In this document: one piece after another, positions 52,424-59,684 of the stretch
Position numbering within the stretch: the first letter of the stretch is position 1
Layout: each line of letters starts with the position of its first letter
Source: JAKACA01 sp963769255
GTDB taxonomy: Bacteria > Actinomycetota > Acidimicrobiia > Acidimicrobiales > Bog-793
Direction of reading: 5' to 3'
NCBI GenBank assembly: GCA_963769255.1
Contig: CAVYKV010000001.1
Span: 2,666,001 to 2,730,000 of the forward strand
DNA: 64,000 bases
Notes under the pieces: model-generated
What the model was told of the DNA's origin: nothing
Seen by the model: the letters and a program-made list of their open reading frames with translations, nothing else
Databases searched by the model: none
Program-made: the position numbers and the translations under genes

Positions 52424-53884
52424 TTGCCGCGATCCGCACAGAATGGTCGATCCGCCCGCCTCCGAGCGAGCAGGCCGGCTGTCGTCGCGGCCATGGTGGC
52501 GGTCGCCGTCGTCGCCGGTGCGTGCTCGGCCGTTGCCGGCAGCCACCTGAAGCAACCCCCGGGCGGTGGCAGCATCGGCGTCTCGGACCAGCCCGGGGCA
52601 ACCTCCGTGCGCCCGAACGTCAACGCCCCGCCGCTTCGCGTCCTCTCCATCTCCCCCTCCTCCGGCTCCCGCCACGTCGACTTCTCCTCCGACATCACGG
52701 TGCGGTTCTCCGAGGCGCTCGCTTCCAACTCGGCGCTCCCCCGGTTGTCTCCCTTGCCACCGGGAAGCTGGGTGCTGCACGGCCCGAGCGTCCTCGTCTT
52801 CCACCCCCGCGGCAACTACGTTCCCTTCGCCGTCGAGGAGCTCTCCCTGCCGGGCGGTGTGCACGGGCTCCTCGGCCAGAACGGCGGCATCCTCCACCGC
52901 TCGATCAAGGCGAACTTCATGGTGCGGGGCGGTTCCGAGCTCCGCCTCCAGCAGCTGCTGGCCGAGCTCGGCTACCTCCCGCTCGAGTTCGTCCCCTCGG
53001 CGGCCCCGCAGGAGTCGGCGCCCGAGCTCACGAGCGACGTGAGCTCGGCTTCACGCAGCTCCACGACGTCCACGACGGTGGCGAAGAGCACGACCACGAC
53101 CACGACGCGGCCCACGTCGAGCACGACGACGACCACGCGACCGACGACGACCACCACACGACCGTCCACGACCACCCCGAGCAGCTCCACGACGACCACG
53201 ACGGGCGTGCCCGTGACGACGCAGCCCCCGCCGCCGTCCACCATCGCCGGCCCGGGCCCGGCACCGACGAAGGTGCGGGAGCCGGTCGTGGGAAGCGCCA
53301 TCCCGCTCGACCCGCAGAGCGGGAAGTTCGTCTGGCGCTTCAAGCACATCCCGGCCTCGCTCGCCTCCCTCTGGGCCGCCGGCAAGGCGAACGGCATCAC
53401 GACAGGCGCCGTCATGCAGTTCGAGGAGAACCACGGGCTGGCGACCGACGGAGTCGCCGGGCCTGGGGTCTGGGGCGCCCTCCTCCTCGCCGTCGCCCAC
53501 CGCCAGGTCGACAAGAGGCCGTACGCCTACGTGTACGTCTCCATCTCGCTGCCGGAGACGGTGACGCTCTGGGTGAATGGCAAGGTCATCTTCCAGACGC
53601 CGTGCAACACGGGTATCTCGCAGGCTCCGACGCAGGCCGGCACCTACCCGGTGTATGCCCGTTACGTCACGACGACGATGACCGGAAAGAACCCGGACGG
53701 AACGCACTACGCCGACCCCGGCATCCCGTGGGTCAGCTACTTCCACGGCGGCGACGCCCTCCACGGGTTCCTCCGCTCGTACTACGGCTTTCCCCAGAGC
53801 CTCGGCTGTGTCGAGATGCCGTACCAGGCGGCCGGCACCGTCTACCCCTGGACCCCGATCGGGACGCTCGTCACCGTCCAGTGA
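52424..53884 (+). CDS. L,D-transpeptidase lipoprotein (YkuD) with Thr-rich linker
   Basis: The 486-residue protein has a lipoprotein signal ending VAGACSA, an Ig-like domain (LRVLSISPSSGSRHVDFSSDITVRFSEAL), a long TTTT/RPT linker (about 53058-53240), a peptidoglycan-binding helix block (GITTGAVMQFEENHGLATDGVAGPGVWGALL) and a C-terminal YkuD domain. The latter contains HGGDALHGFL and the catalytic-Cys motif QSLGCVEMP. These enzymes make 3-3 crosslinks in peptidoglycan. The TTG at 52424 is favoured over ATG 52340: GGTGGAG lies 6 bp upstream and the signal is then complete. Confidence 0.88.
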   Translation: MPRSAQNGRSARLRASRPAVVAAMVAVAVVAGACSAVAGSHLKQPPGGGSIGVSDQPGATSVRPNVNAPPLRVLSISPSSGSRHVDFSSDITVRFSEALASNSALPRLSPLPPGSWVLHGPSVLVFHPRGNYVPFAVEELSLPGGVHGLLGQNGGILHRSIKANFMVRGGSELRLQQLLAELGYLPLEFVPSAAPQESAPELTSDVSSASRSSTTSTTVAKSTTTTTTRPTSSTTTTTRPTTTTTRPSTTTPSSSTTTTTGVPVTTQPPPPSTIAGPGPAPTKVREPVVGSAIPLDPQSGKFVWRFKHIPASLASLWAAGKANGITTGAVMQFEENHGLATDGVAGPGVWGALLLAVAHRQVDKRPYAYVYVSISLPETVTLWVNGKVIFQTPCNTGISQAPTQAGTYPVYARYVTTTMTGKNPDGTHYADPGIPWVSYFHGGDALHGFLRSYYGFPQSLGCVEMPYQAAGTVYPWTPIGTLVTVQ

Positions 53885-53976
53885 GCCGGACGGACGGGCG
53901 GCCTTCGGGCGCCGTCCGCCTTTGCTGGCTGCCCACCCGACCCGGGCGTGCCGCCGGGTGTGCCCTGCGGACGCCC

Positions 53977-54951
53977 TCAGGCCTGTGCCGTCAACCCCGT
54001 GCCACGAATGCCGAAACGCCCGTTCCAGTGACCTCCGGGCGGGATGGTCACGACCGACTCGCCGCTGCGGAAGGCGTTCGGTGGGCACGTCATCGGTTCG
54101 ACCGCCATCCCGTGGCGCCGGTCCGCCACGGGCAACGTGTCGCCGGTGTAGCACATCACGTAGCCGAAGGCGCCGTCCCCCCAGACGGTGGCCGAGGCTC
54201 CTCCGGGCCGCTCGAGGCGTACCGCCCAGGCGGCACCTGCGCCGGCCTCGAGGGCGGGGCCGGCGCCGAGTGAGGTGAAGCAGTCGTCCAGGCGGACGCC
54301 GGCGAGGCTCCGCCCGGACCGGAAGTCGTAGCTGCCGCCGGCGACCTCCTCCGAAGCGGTCGGCAGCCCTCGCTCGTCGAGGACGAGTCGGCGCCCGGCC
54401 GGCACCTGGAGAGAGCAGGCATCCACGCCGCCTGGTCCGGCGGCGAGGTACGGATGGGCCCCGAAGCCGAAGGGCGCCGGCACTGCCGAGCGGTTCTCGG
54501 CGCTCACCTCGACGACGACCTGCCCGGCGCTCACCTCGTAACCGACCTCCAGTGCGAGGCGCCAGGGGTAGGCAGGCTGGGGGGCGATCTCGCAGCCGAG
54601 CACGAGGCGATCCGCCTCCCGCGACTTCTCGCTCCACAGGAGCCAGCGGACGAGGCCGTGGATGGCGTTGTGGCGGTCCGGCTCGTCGAGCGGGGCACGG
54701 CAGCTGAGCCCCCCGAAGGTGTAGGTGCCGTCGGCGAGGCGGTTCGGCCAGGGGGCGAGCAACTGCCCGCGACCACCTGCGGCCATGGTGTCGGCCGGGT
54801 AGCCCCACAACAACGGCGCCCCTCCGACACTGAGCTCCCGGAGCCCGCCCCCCACCTCGGCCACGATCGCCTGCGTCCCGCCGGCGGAGAGGACGAATTG
54901 GCGCCCGGAAGGGGTTCCCGGGCCGGCGGAGTCTTCTCGGCCGTCGGACAT
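53977..54951 (-). CDS. Aldose 1-epimerase-like protein
   Basis: The 324-residue protein fits the galactose mutarotase family: GRGQLLAPWPNRLADGTYTFGG (Arg/Asn), RHNAIHGLVRWLLW (His), FGFGAHPYLA (His) and AVEPMTCPPNAF (Glu). The substrate could be any hexose or a modified sugar. The ATG at 54951 begins where the family pattern starts. It is divergent from surE, 56 bp apart. Confidence 0.87.
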   Translation of the reverse strand: MSDGREDSAGPGTPSGRQFVLSAGGTQAIVAEVGGGLRELSVGGAPLLWGYPADTMAAGGRGQLLAPWPNRLADGTYTFGGLSCRAPLDEPDRHNAIHGLVRWLLWSEKSREADRLVLGCEIAPQPAYPWRLALEVGYEVSAGQVVVEVSAENRSAVPAPFGFGAHPYLAAGPGGVDACSLQVPAGRRLVLDERGLPTASEEVAGGSYDFRSGRSLAGVRLDDCFTSLGAGPALEAGAGAAWAVRLERPGGASATVWGDGAFGYVMCYTGDTLPVADRRHGMAVEPMTCPPNAFRSGESVVTIPPGGHWNGRFGIRGTGLTAQA

Positions 54952-55007
54952 GCCCCGGTATCGTAGGTGGCGGCCGAAGGCCAAGCCCGGAACGGACGAG
55001 GAGGAAC

Positions 55008-55865
55008 GTGCGCGTACTGGTCACGAACGACGACGGCGTGACGGCGACCGGCCTCCTGCACCTCGCCAGGGCGATCAGGGGAGCGGGCCACGACCTCACG
55101 ATCGCCGCCCCCCTGAACGAGGCGAGTGGCGCCGGCGCCGGCGTCGGGCCCGTGCACACGATGGGCGACGGCATCATCGTCGAGCGGCCGAGCCTGCCGG
55201 GGTTGCAGGGCGTCCTCACCTTCGGCGTGGACGCTCTCCCCGCCCTCATCGTGCTCGCCGCTTGCGTGGGTGCCTTCGGTCCGCCGCCCGACGTCGTGCT
55301 GAGCGGCATCAACCCCGGCCGCAACGTCGGGCGAGCCGCCCTCCACTCCGGCACGGTGGGGGCGGCCCTCACGGCCGTGCACTTCAATCGGCGGGCGCTC
55401 GCCGTGAGCATCCAGTCGGGGCCGTTCTCCGGCTTCGAGTCCGCCGCCGGCACGATCCACTTCGAGACGGCCTGCGCCGTGGCGACCCGTCTTCTCCCGC
55501 TCGTGGCGGCGGCGCCCGCCCGCACCGTGCTCAACTGCAACGTGCCCAATCTCCCCGTGAGCGAGCTGCGTGGCATCCGGCGGGCGCACCTCTCCCGCAG
55601 CGGTCTTGTCAGGTCGGCTGTCATCAATGAGGCGGAGGGCTCAAGGATGCTGTTGGAGCTCGGCTTCGTCGCTCCCCAGCCCGACGACGAGACGGACGAG
55701 GCCCTCAGCACGCGCGGTTATGTCACCGTGACGCCACTTGCAAGCGTGGCGGAGGATCTTCGCCCCGACGTCGCCGGGACCGTGGAAGCGGCCATCCTCG
55801 AGACGGCCGGCGCTCTCGGGCTGCGTCCCCCCGACACCGTCGAAGTAGACGGCCCGGCCGCCTGA
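55008..55865 (+). CDS. surE: 5'/3'-nucleotidase SurE
   Basis: SurE is a metal-dependent phosphatase acting on nucleoside monophosphates. The 285-residue protein has the N-terminal metal-site block VTNDDGVTATGL, the GVDALPA segment and PPDVVLSGINPGRNVGRAALHSGTVGAAL, all diagnostic. The GTG has GAGGAGG upstream. The C-terminus after about residue 230 is shorter than in archaeal and E. coli types. Confidence 0.9.
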   Translation: MRVLVTNDDGVTATGLLHLARAIRGAGHDLTIAAPLNEASGAGAGVGPVHTMGDGIIVERPSLPGLQGVLTFGVDALPALIVLAACVGAFGPPPDVVLSGINPGRNVGRAALHSGTVGAALTAVHFNRRALAVSIQSGPFSGFESAAGTIHFETACAVATRLLPLVAAAPARTVLNCNVPNLPVSELRGIRRAHLSRSGLVRSAVINEAEGSRMLLELGFVAPQPDDETDEALSTRGYVTVTPLASVAEDLRPDVAGTVEAAILETAGALGLRPPDTVEVDGPAA

Positions 55866-56503
55866 AGCGCCCGCCACACCGCAAATTCCGAGCTCACGCG
55901 CCCGCCGCGTTCGCGCCGTCACCGACAGTGCTTCTGCCTCTTGGCGGCTGGGACGGGTGCCGGCGGAGGCGTGGGGTGTGACTGCTGAGGCTCGTGAGAT
56001 TGCTGTGGCATGTGTTGAAGATGTTGTGACTGCTGACTGCAAATTTTTCTCGCGTCTGCCCAGGTCAGGCAAGCGGTCATTGACAAATCGGTGACGATTG
56101 GCGACATCGTGTTGCGTTCCGAAGACTCTGCTCGCTAGGGTCGAGTCATACCAACTGTCACAGACGGACGGTGCCAAGCCTTTCGGAGACAGACTCGCCC
56201 GAGTTGACGGGCGGCTCGCTTTCCGTCCCATCAGGGCTCCCGTCCTAACCCCGAGTCTTCATCGACGGTGCGTGGGCCGGTACCTGCCGTCCTGAGCGCG
56301 TCCCGACGCCGGGACCGAAAAGGAGCTGCGAACAGCACACATCGAAGGGTTCCCCGTCCGCACACCGTGAGGCAGCTCGCCTCGCGGCCCGGAACGCCCT
56401 GCCGGCACCGGGCCACGGTTCGCATGCACTACTCGACGGGACGCCCGCATCACAGCACCCACCTGGAGCCCAACGGGTTTCCGACTCCACAGGAGGAGCG
56501 CAG
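55866..56503. other. 640-bp intergenic region before the Rpf-like gene
   Basis: No gene I can defend. The stretch 55919-56107 on the minus strand is open and, unusually for this genome, AT-richer and Gln/His-rich (QQSQHLQHMPQQ); I doubt it is real. TTGACA at 56080 and TAGGGT near 56136 are promoter-like on the plus strand, but with imperfect spacing. The long leader of the Rpf-like gene made me look for a c-di-AMP riboswitch, which often precedes rpf genes; its conserved core is not there. Confidence 0.45.
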
Positions 56504-57151
56504 ATGCGTAAGCACCCCCTGATCGCGCTGACCGCGTTCACCGCGCTCACTGCGAGCGCCGTCGCCGGTGCGTCCACCGGCACATTCGAATCGAATTCCG
56601 TCCTCACCGGCGCCAGCGCCGACGTGGCGAGCGCCCCGGCGACGACTGCTCGCACGACGGCTTCCCCTGTCGCACTGGTCACCGGCCGGACCGTCTCCGG
56701 CGGTCGCAACCTCGCCGTCATGCACGACCTCCGCCACCCCTCTCGGCTCCTCCTGAGCGCTCGCACCGGCCTGCCCGTGATACGGCGGGCCCCTCGCCAC
56801 GTGGCCGTGACGGCCACCGTCTGGGTCCCGCCGGCGACCATCCCGCCGACGACCACCCCGCCGACGCCCACCCCCTCTGTCGTCACGACGACGACCTCGG
56901 CGCCCTCCATCCCGGCCGGTGGCGTCTGGTACGAGCTCCGCGTGTGCGAGTCCGGGGACAACTACGCCGAGGACACGGGCAACGGCTACTACGGCGCCTA
57001 TCAGTTCTCGTTGGCGACCTGGTACGGCCTCGGCCTCAGCGGCCTGCCGAGCGAGGCATCACCGGCCGTACAGGACGCGGCGGCCCAGAAGCTGCAAGCG
57101 GAGGCGGGCTGGGGGCAGTGGCCCTCCTGCTCGGCCGAGCTCGGCCTCTGA
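56504..57151 (+). CDS. Secreted Rpf-like (resuscitation-promoting-factor) protein
   Basis: The 215-residue protein has a signal peptide (ALTAFTALTASAVAGAS), a spacer with a Pro/Thr-rich section (PPATIPPTTTPPTPTP) and a C-terminal Rpf domain: WYELRVCESGDNYAEDTGNGYYGAYQFSLATWYGLGL. The CESG Glu matches the catalytic acid, and the YYGAYQFS and AAQKLQAEAGWGQWPSC blocks match the fold, a lysozyme-like peptidoglycan lytic transglycosylase. GGAGG precedes the ATG. Rpf proteins help growth restart after dormancy. Confidence 0.88.
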   Translation: MRKHPLIALTAFTALTASAVAGASTGTFESNSVLTGASADVASAPATTARTTASPVALVTGRTVSGGRNLAVMHDLRHPSRLLLSARTGLPVIRRAPRHVAVTATVWVPPATIPPTTTPPTPTPSVVTTTTSAPSIPAGGVWYELRVCESGDNYAEDTGNGYYGAYQFSLATWYGLGLSGLPSEASPAVQDAAAQKLQAEAGWGQWPSCSAELGL

Positions 57152-57168
57152 GAGGAAGAGTCACCAGA

Positions 57169-57202
57169 CTGTCGTGACAGGCCGGCTGTCGTGACAGGCC
57201 GG
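57169..57202 (+). repeat. Two tandem 17-bp units CTGTCGTGACAGGCCGG
   Basis: The unit starts at 57169 and again at 57186. Each holds the palindrome CTGTC-GT-GACAG. The second unit takes part in the terminator stem described below, so the duplication may have formed it. Confidence 0.8.
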
Positions 57203-57210
57203 CTGTTTGC
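57181..57210 (+). terminator. Terminator after the Rpf-like gene
   Basis: GCCGGCTGTC-GT-GACAGGCCGGC forms a stem of about 10 bp with one unpaired G, followed by TGTTTGCT. It lies 30 bp after the stop. Confidence 0.65.
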
Positions 57211-57246
57211 TCGGTGACCCGTCGTGGCACTCCTACTGCCACGAGA

Positions 57247-57588
57247 TCAGCGCGACGGCTCGCGCCGGAGGGCGTTGGCGACGTTGACGAGCACGATGCC
57301 TCCCCAGGCGACGGCGATGCCGGCCAGGTGAGCATCGCCGCCGGCGATGGCGGTGATGGGGATGCCGAAGATGAGCGAGAGGGTCGCCAGGCCGGAGCTG
57401 CCCCCACGCCGGGGCCGCCGGCGGCGCCCCTCCAGCTCCGAGACTCGGGCGTCCACGCGCTCGTCGATCTCCTTCGAGACGCGCTCCACGACGCCTTCGA
57501 CGAAGGCGCGGTCGTACTCGTCGCCCAGCTCTTTGCGGGCATGAAGTGTGGCCGACCAGTCCTCGTGCCGCCGATCTGACGTGGCCAT
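57247..57588 (-). CDS. Small membrane protein of unknown function
   Basis: The 113-residue protein has a charged helical N-terminus (ELGDEYDRAFVEGVVERVSKEIDERV), an Arg-rich stretch and two membrane segments (LATLSLIFGIPITAIAG and AGIAVAWGGIVLVNVANAL). No family recognised. Confidence 0.7.
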   Translation of the reverse strand: MATSDRRHEDWSATLHARKELGDEYDRAFVEGVVERVSKEIDERVDARVSELEGRRRRPRRGGSSGLATLSLIFGIPITAIAGGDAHLAGIAVAWGGIVLVNVANALRREPSR

Positions 57589-57656
57589 GCGACGAGAGTC
57601 GCGCCGCCGCCCCGTGCCGTCAAGCCGTCATCCCTCGGGTGGAGCCGGCGACCGCC

Positions 57657-58772
57657 TCAGCGGCCGCCGTGTGCCGCCAAGCGAAAACGCTCGAGCGGGA
57701 GGGCCGGCTGCGTCCCTACGGCCAGGTCGGCCAGCACCTCTCCCCACAGGGGTGCGAACTTGAAGCCGTGGCCGGAAGTACCGGCTCCGATCACGAGGCG
57801 ACCGAGGCGGTCGATGACGAAACCCCCGCCCGGTGTGTTGTCGTAGAAGCAACGCTCGGTGCGCACGGGGGAGGGGTCGAGCCTGGGCAGGAGCCGCCGC
57901 GCCGCCCGCCCGATGCGCTCGAGGCCGGCCGCGTCGTCCTCCAGCGAGACCGTGCCCGGGTCGACGACCTTTCCGGCGTCGTGGTCTCCCACCTTGTAGA
58001 GGTCTCCACTGCGCAGGCCGTAGACGGTCTCCTCCCCACGCTCGACGAAGGCTGGGAGGGCGGCGACCTCGTCGGCGACGCCCGCCAGGTAGGCGACCTG
58101 CTGCAGCGTCGGTCGGAAGACGCCCCCGGCGGGGAGTCCGGCGGCGGCCAGCAGGGAGCCTGACCAGGCGCCGGCGCAGAGGACGGCGACCTCGCACTCG
58201 TAGGCGCCCGCCGTCGTGCCGAGCCGCACGCAGCTGCCGGCGTCGTCGATCGTCACCGCCTCGACGCCCTCGACGACGGCAGCGCCGTCGGCTCGTGCGG
58301 AGCCCGCCAGGAGCGCCAGGATCTCGCCGGCCCGCAGGATGCCCGCCGTCGGCTCGAAGATGGCGTCTCCGCTTGCTTCGAAGCCGGGAAAGCGTCTGGC
58401 CACCTCCCGTCCTCTCAGCCGCTCGAAGGGCACCCCACCCGCCTCGAGGGCGGCGGCCAACGGCTCCAGCTCGGCGCCGATCGAGAGGAAGCCGCTCGAG
58501 TCGAGGAGGTCGGTGCCCGACTCCTCGCACCAACGGCGCCAGCCGGGGTGCGCCGCCATGGCGAGCCGCACGTAGAACGGATCCAAGTATCCGCAGCGGA
58601 AGATGCGAGCCTCACCCTTCGATCCGGCCCGGTCGTTCCCCACGCCGGCGCGTTCGAGGCAGACGACATCGCGCCCACGACGGGCGAGCTCCCTCGTCAC
58701 CGACAGCCCGACGAGTCCCCCGCCGACGACGACCGTCTCGCGTCGGGTGACCGGCGGCTCCGGGATTCTCAG
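57657..58772 (-). CDS. FAD-dependent amino-acid/sarcosine-oxidase-like protein
   Basis: The protein starts near ETVVVGGGLVGLSVTRELARRGRDVVCLER, the Rossmann FAD motif. AVLCAGAWSG and a C-terminal RCFYDNTPGGGFVIDRLG ... GTSGHGFKFAPLWGEVLADL follow. Together these define the DAO family with closest likeness to sarcosine/N-methyl-amino-acid oxidases. The start is unclear: the first in-frame codon after the LLM gene's stop region is a CTG at 58772, and no ATG or GTG precedes the FAD motif. The open frame further upstream is LLM-gene shadow. Confidence 0.8.
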   Translation of the reverse strand: MRIPEPPVTRRETVVVGGGLVGLSVTRELARRGRDVVCLERAGVGNDRAGSKGEARIFRCGYLDPFYVRLAMAAHPGWRRWCEESGTDLLDSSGFLSIGAELEPLAAALEAGGVPFERLRGREVARRFPGFEASGDAIFEPTAGILRAGEILALLAGSARADGAAVVEGVEAVTIDDAGSCVRLGTTAGAYECEVAVLCAGAWSGSLLAAAGLPAGGVFRPTLQQVAYLAGVADEVAALPAFVERGEETVYGLRSGDLYKVGDHDAGKVVDPGTVSLEDDAAGLERIGRAARRLLPRLDPSPVRTERCFYDNTPGGGFVIDRLGRLVIGAGTSGHGFKFAPLWGEVLADLAVGTQPALPLERFRLAAHGGR

Positions 58773-59620
58773 CGCTCCTTCGGTGGCCCGCCCGCCACCC
58801 GCGCCGCCACGGACGCCAGGCTCTGGCCGGGTAGCACCGTCTCGAGCCACCAGGTGGCGCCGGCGTTCTCGAGCTTGCGCAGCAGATCGAGCGACTCCGG
58901 CCCCCAGTCGGGGCCGAGGACACCACGGAGGGCGAGCTCGTGTTGGGCGGGTGCCCCGAGCTGGCGCAGCTCCTCCCGGATGGCCCGCACGTCCTCGACC
59001 TCCGGCGGCACCCCGCCACCGCCGGCCTCCGTGAAGACGGGCAGGATGCCATCGAGATGGGCGGCTCGGCGCAGCGGTGTGCGGCGCGGCCATTCGGCGC
59101 TCACCCACACGGCGATGCGCGGGCGCTGCAGGGGGGTGGGGAGGAAGGGGGGCGAGTCGACCTGCATCCAGCGGCCCTCGTGATGGACGGGCTCGCCCGA
59201 CCAGCAGAGGAGCAGGACGGCGAGCGACTCCTCGAAGAGCGACGTCCGTTCGTCGTCGTCGTCACCCTGCCCGGCCGGTGCGAGGAGGTTGGCGTGCCAG
59301 CTCGCATAGCCGGCTCCCGTGCCGAAGACGAGGCGACCCTGGCTCAGGTGGTCGATGATGGCCGATTGGCGGGCGAGAACCCAGGGACGACGGCGGTCGG
59401 CGGCCGGTGTGACGACGCCGAGCCGCATGCTCGTCGTCGTGGCGGCGATGGCGGCGGCGACGATGCAGGCATCCGCCTCCGTGGGGGCGATCTCGGCCTC
59501 GGCGAGGTCGGAGACGAAGAAACCGTCCCAGCCGGCCCCCTCCGCCTCCCGCGCCAGCTGAACGGCGCGGGAGGGCTCGGCGAAGTCCCCCAACAGCGGC
59601 ACGAAGACCCCGTATCTCAT
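58769..59620 (-). CDS. LLM-class (F420-dependent type) oxidoreductase
   Basis: The 283-residue protein starts MRYGVFVPLLGDFAEPSRAVQLAREAEGAGWDGFFVSDL and continues MRLGVVTPAADRRRPWVLARQSAIIDHLSQGRLVFGTGAGY, the luciferase-like pattern. Insertions and a WVSAEWPRRTPLRRAAHLDGILPVF substrate region give it its own character. Its stop overlaps the likely start of the FAD oxidoreductase, so the two are co-expressed. Confidence 0.85.
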   Translation of the reverse strand: MRYGVFVPLLGDFAEPSRAVQLAREAEGAGWDGFFVSDLAEAEIAPTEADACIVAAAIAATTTSMRLGVVTPAADRRRPWVLARQSAIIDHLSQGRLVFGTGAGYASWHANLLAPAGQGDDDDERTSLFEESLAVLLLCWSGEPVHHEGRWMQVDSPPFLPTPLQRPRIAVWVSAEWPRRTPLRRAAHLDGILPVFTEAGGGGVPPEVEDVRAIREELRQLGAPAQHELALRGVLGPDWGPESLDLLRKLENAGATWWLETVLPGQSLASVAARVAGGPPKER

Positions 59621-59684
59621 CTCCCGGACGATAGACCGCGACGCCCGGCCGCACGCAGGCGGCGCGGCGCCCTACCCTCTTCCG

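Noticed and set aside
53051..55711. 886-residue minus-strand ORF across the L,D-transpeptidase and surE
   Set aside because: Contains no family pattern, spans several real genes on both strands, and is explained by high GC.
55866..56503. c-di-AMP (ydaO) riboswitch before the Rpf-like gene
   Set aside because: This riboswitch often precedes rpf genes, so I looked for its conserved core. I could not find it.
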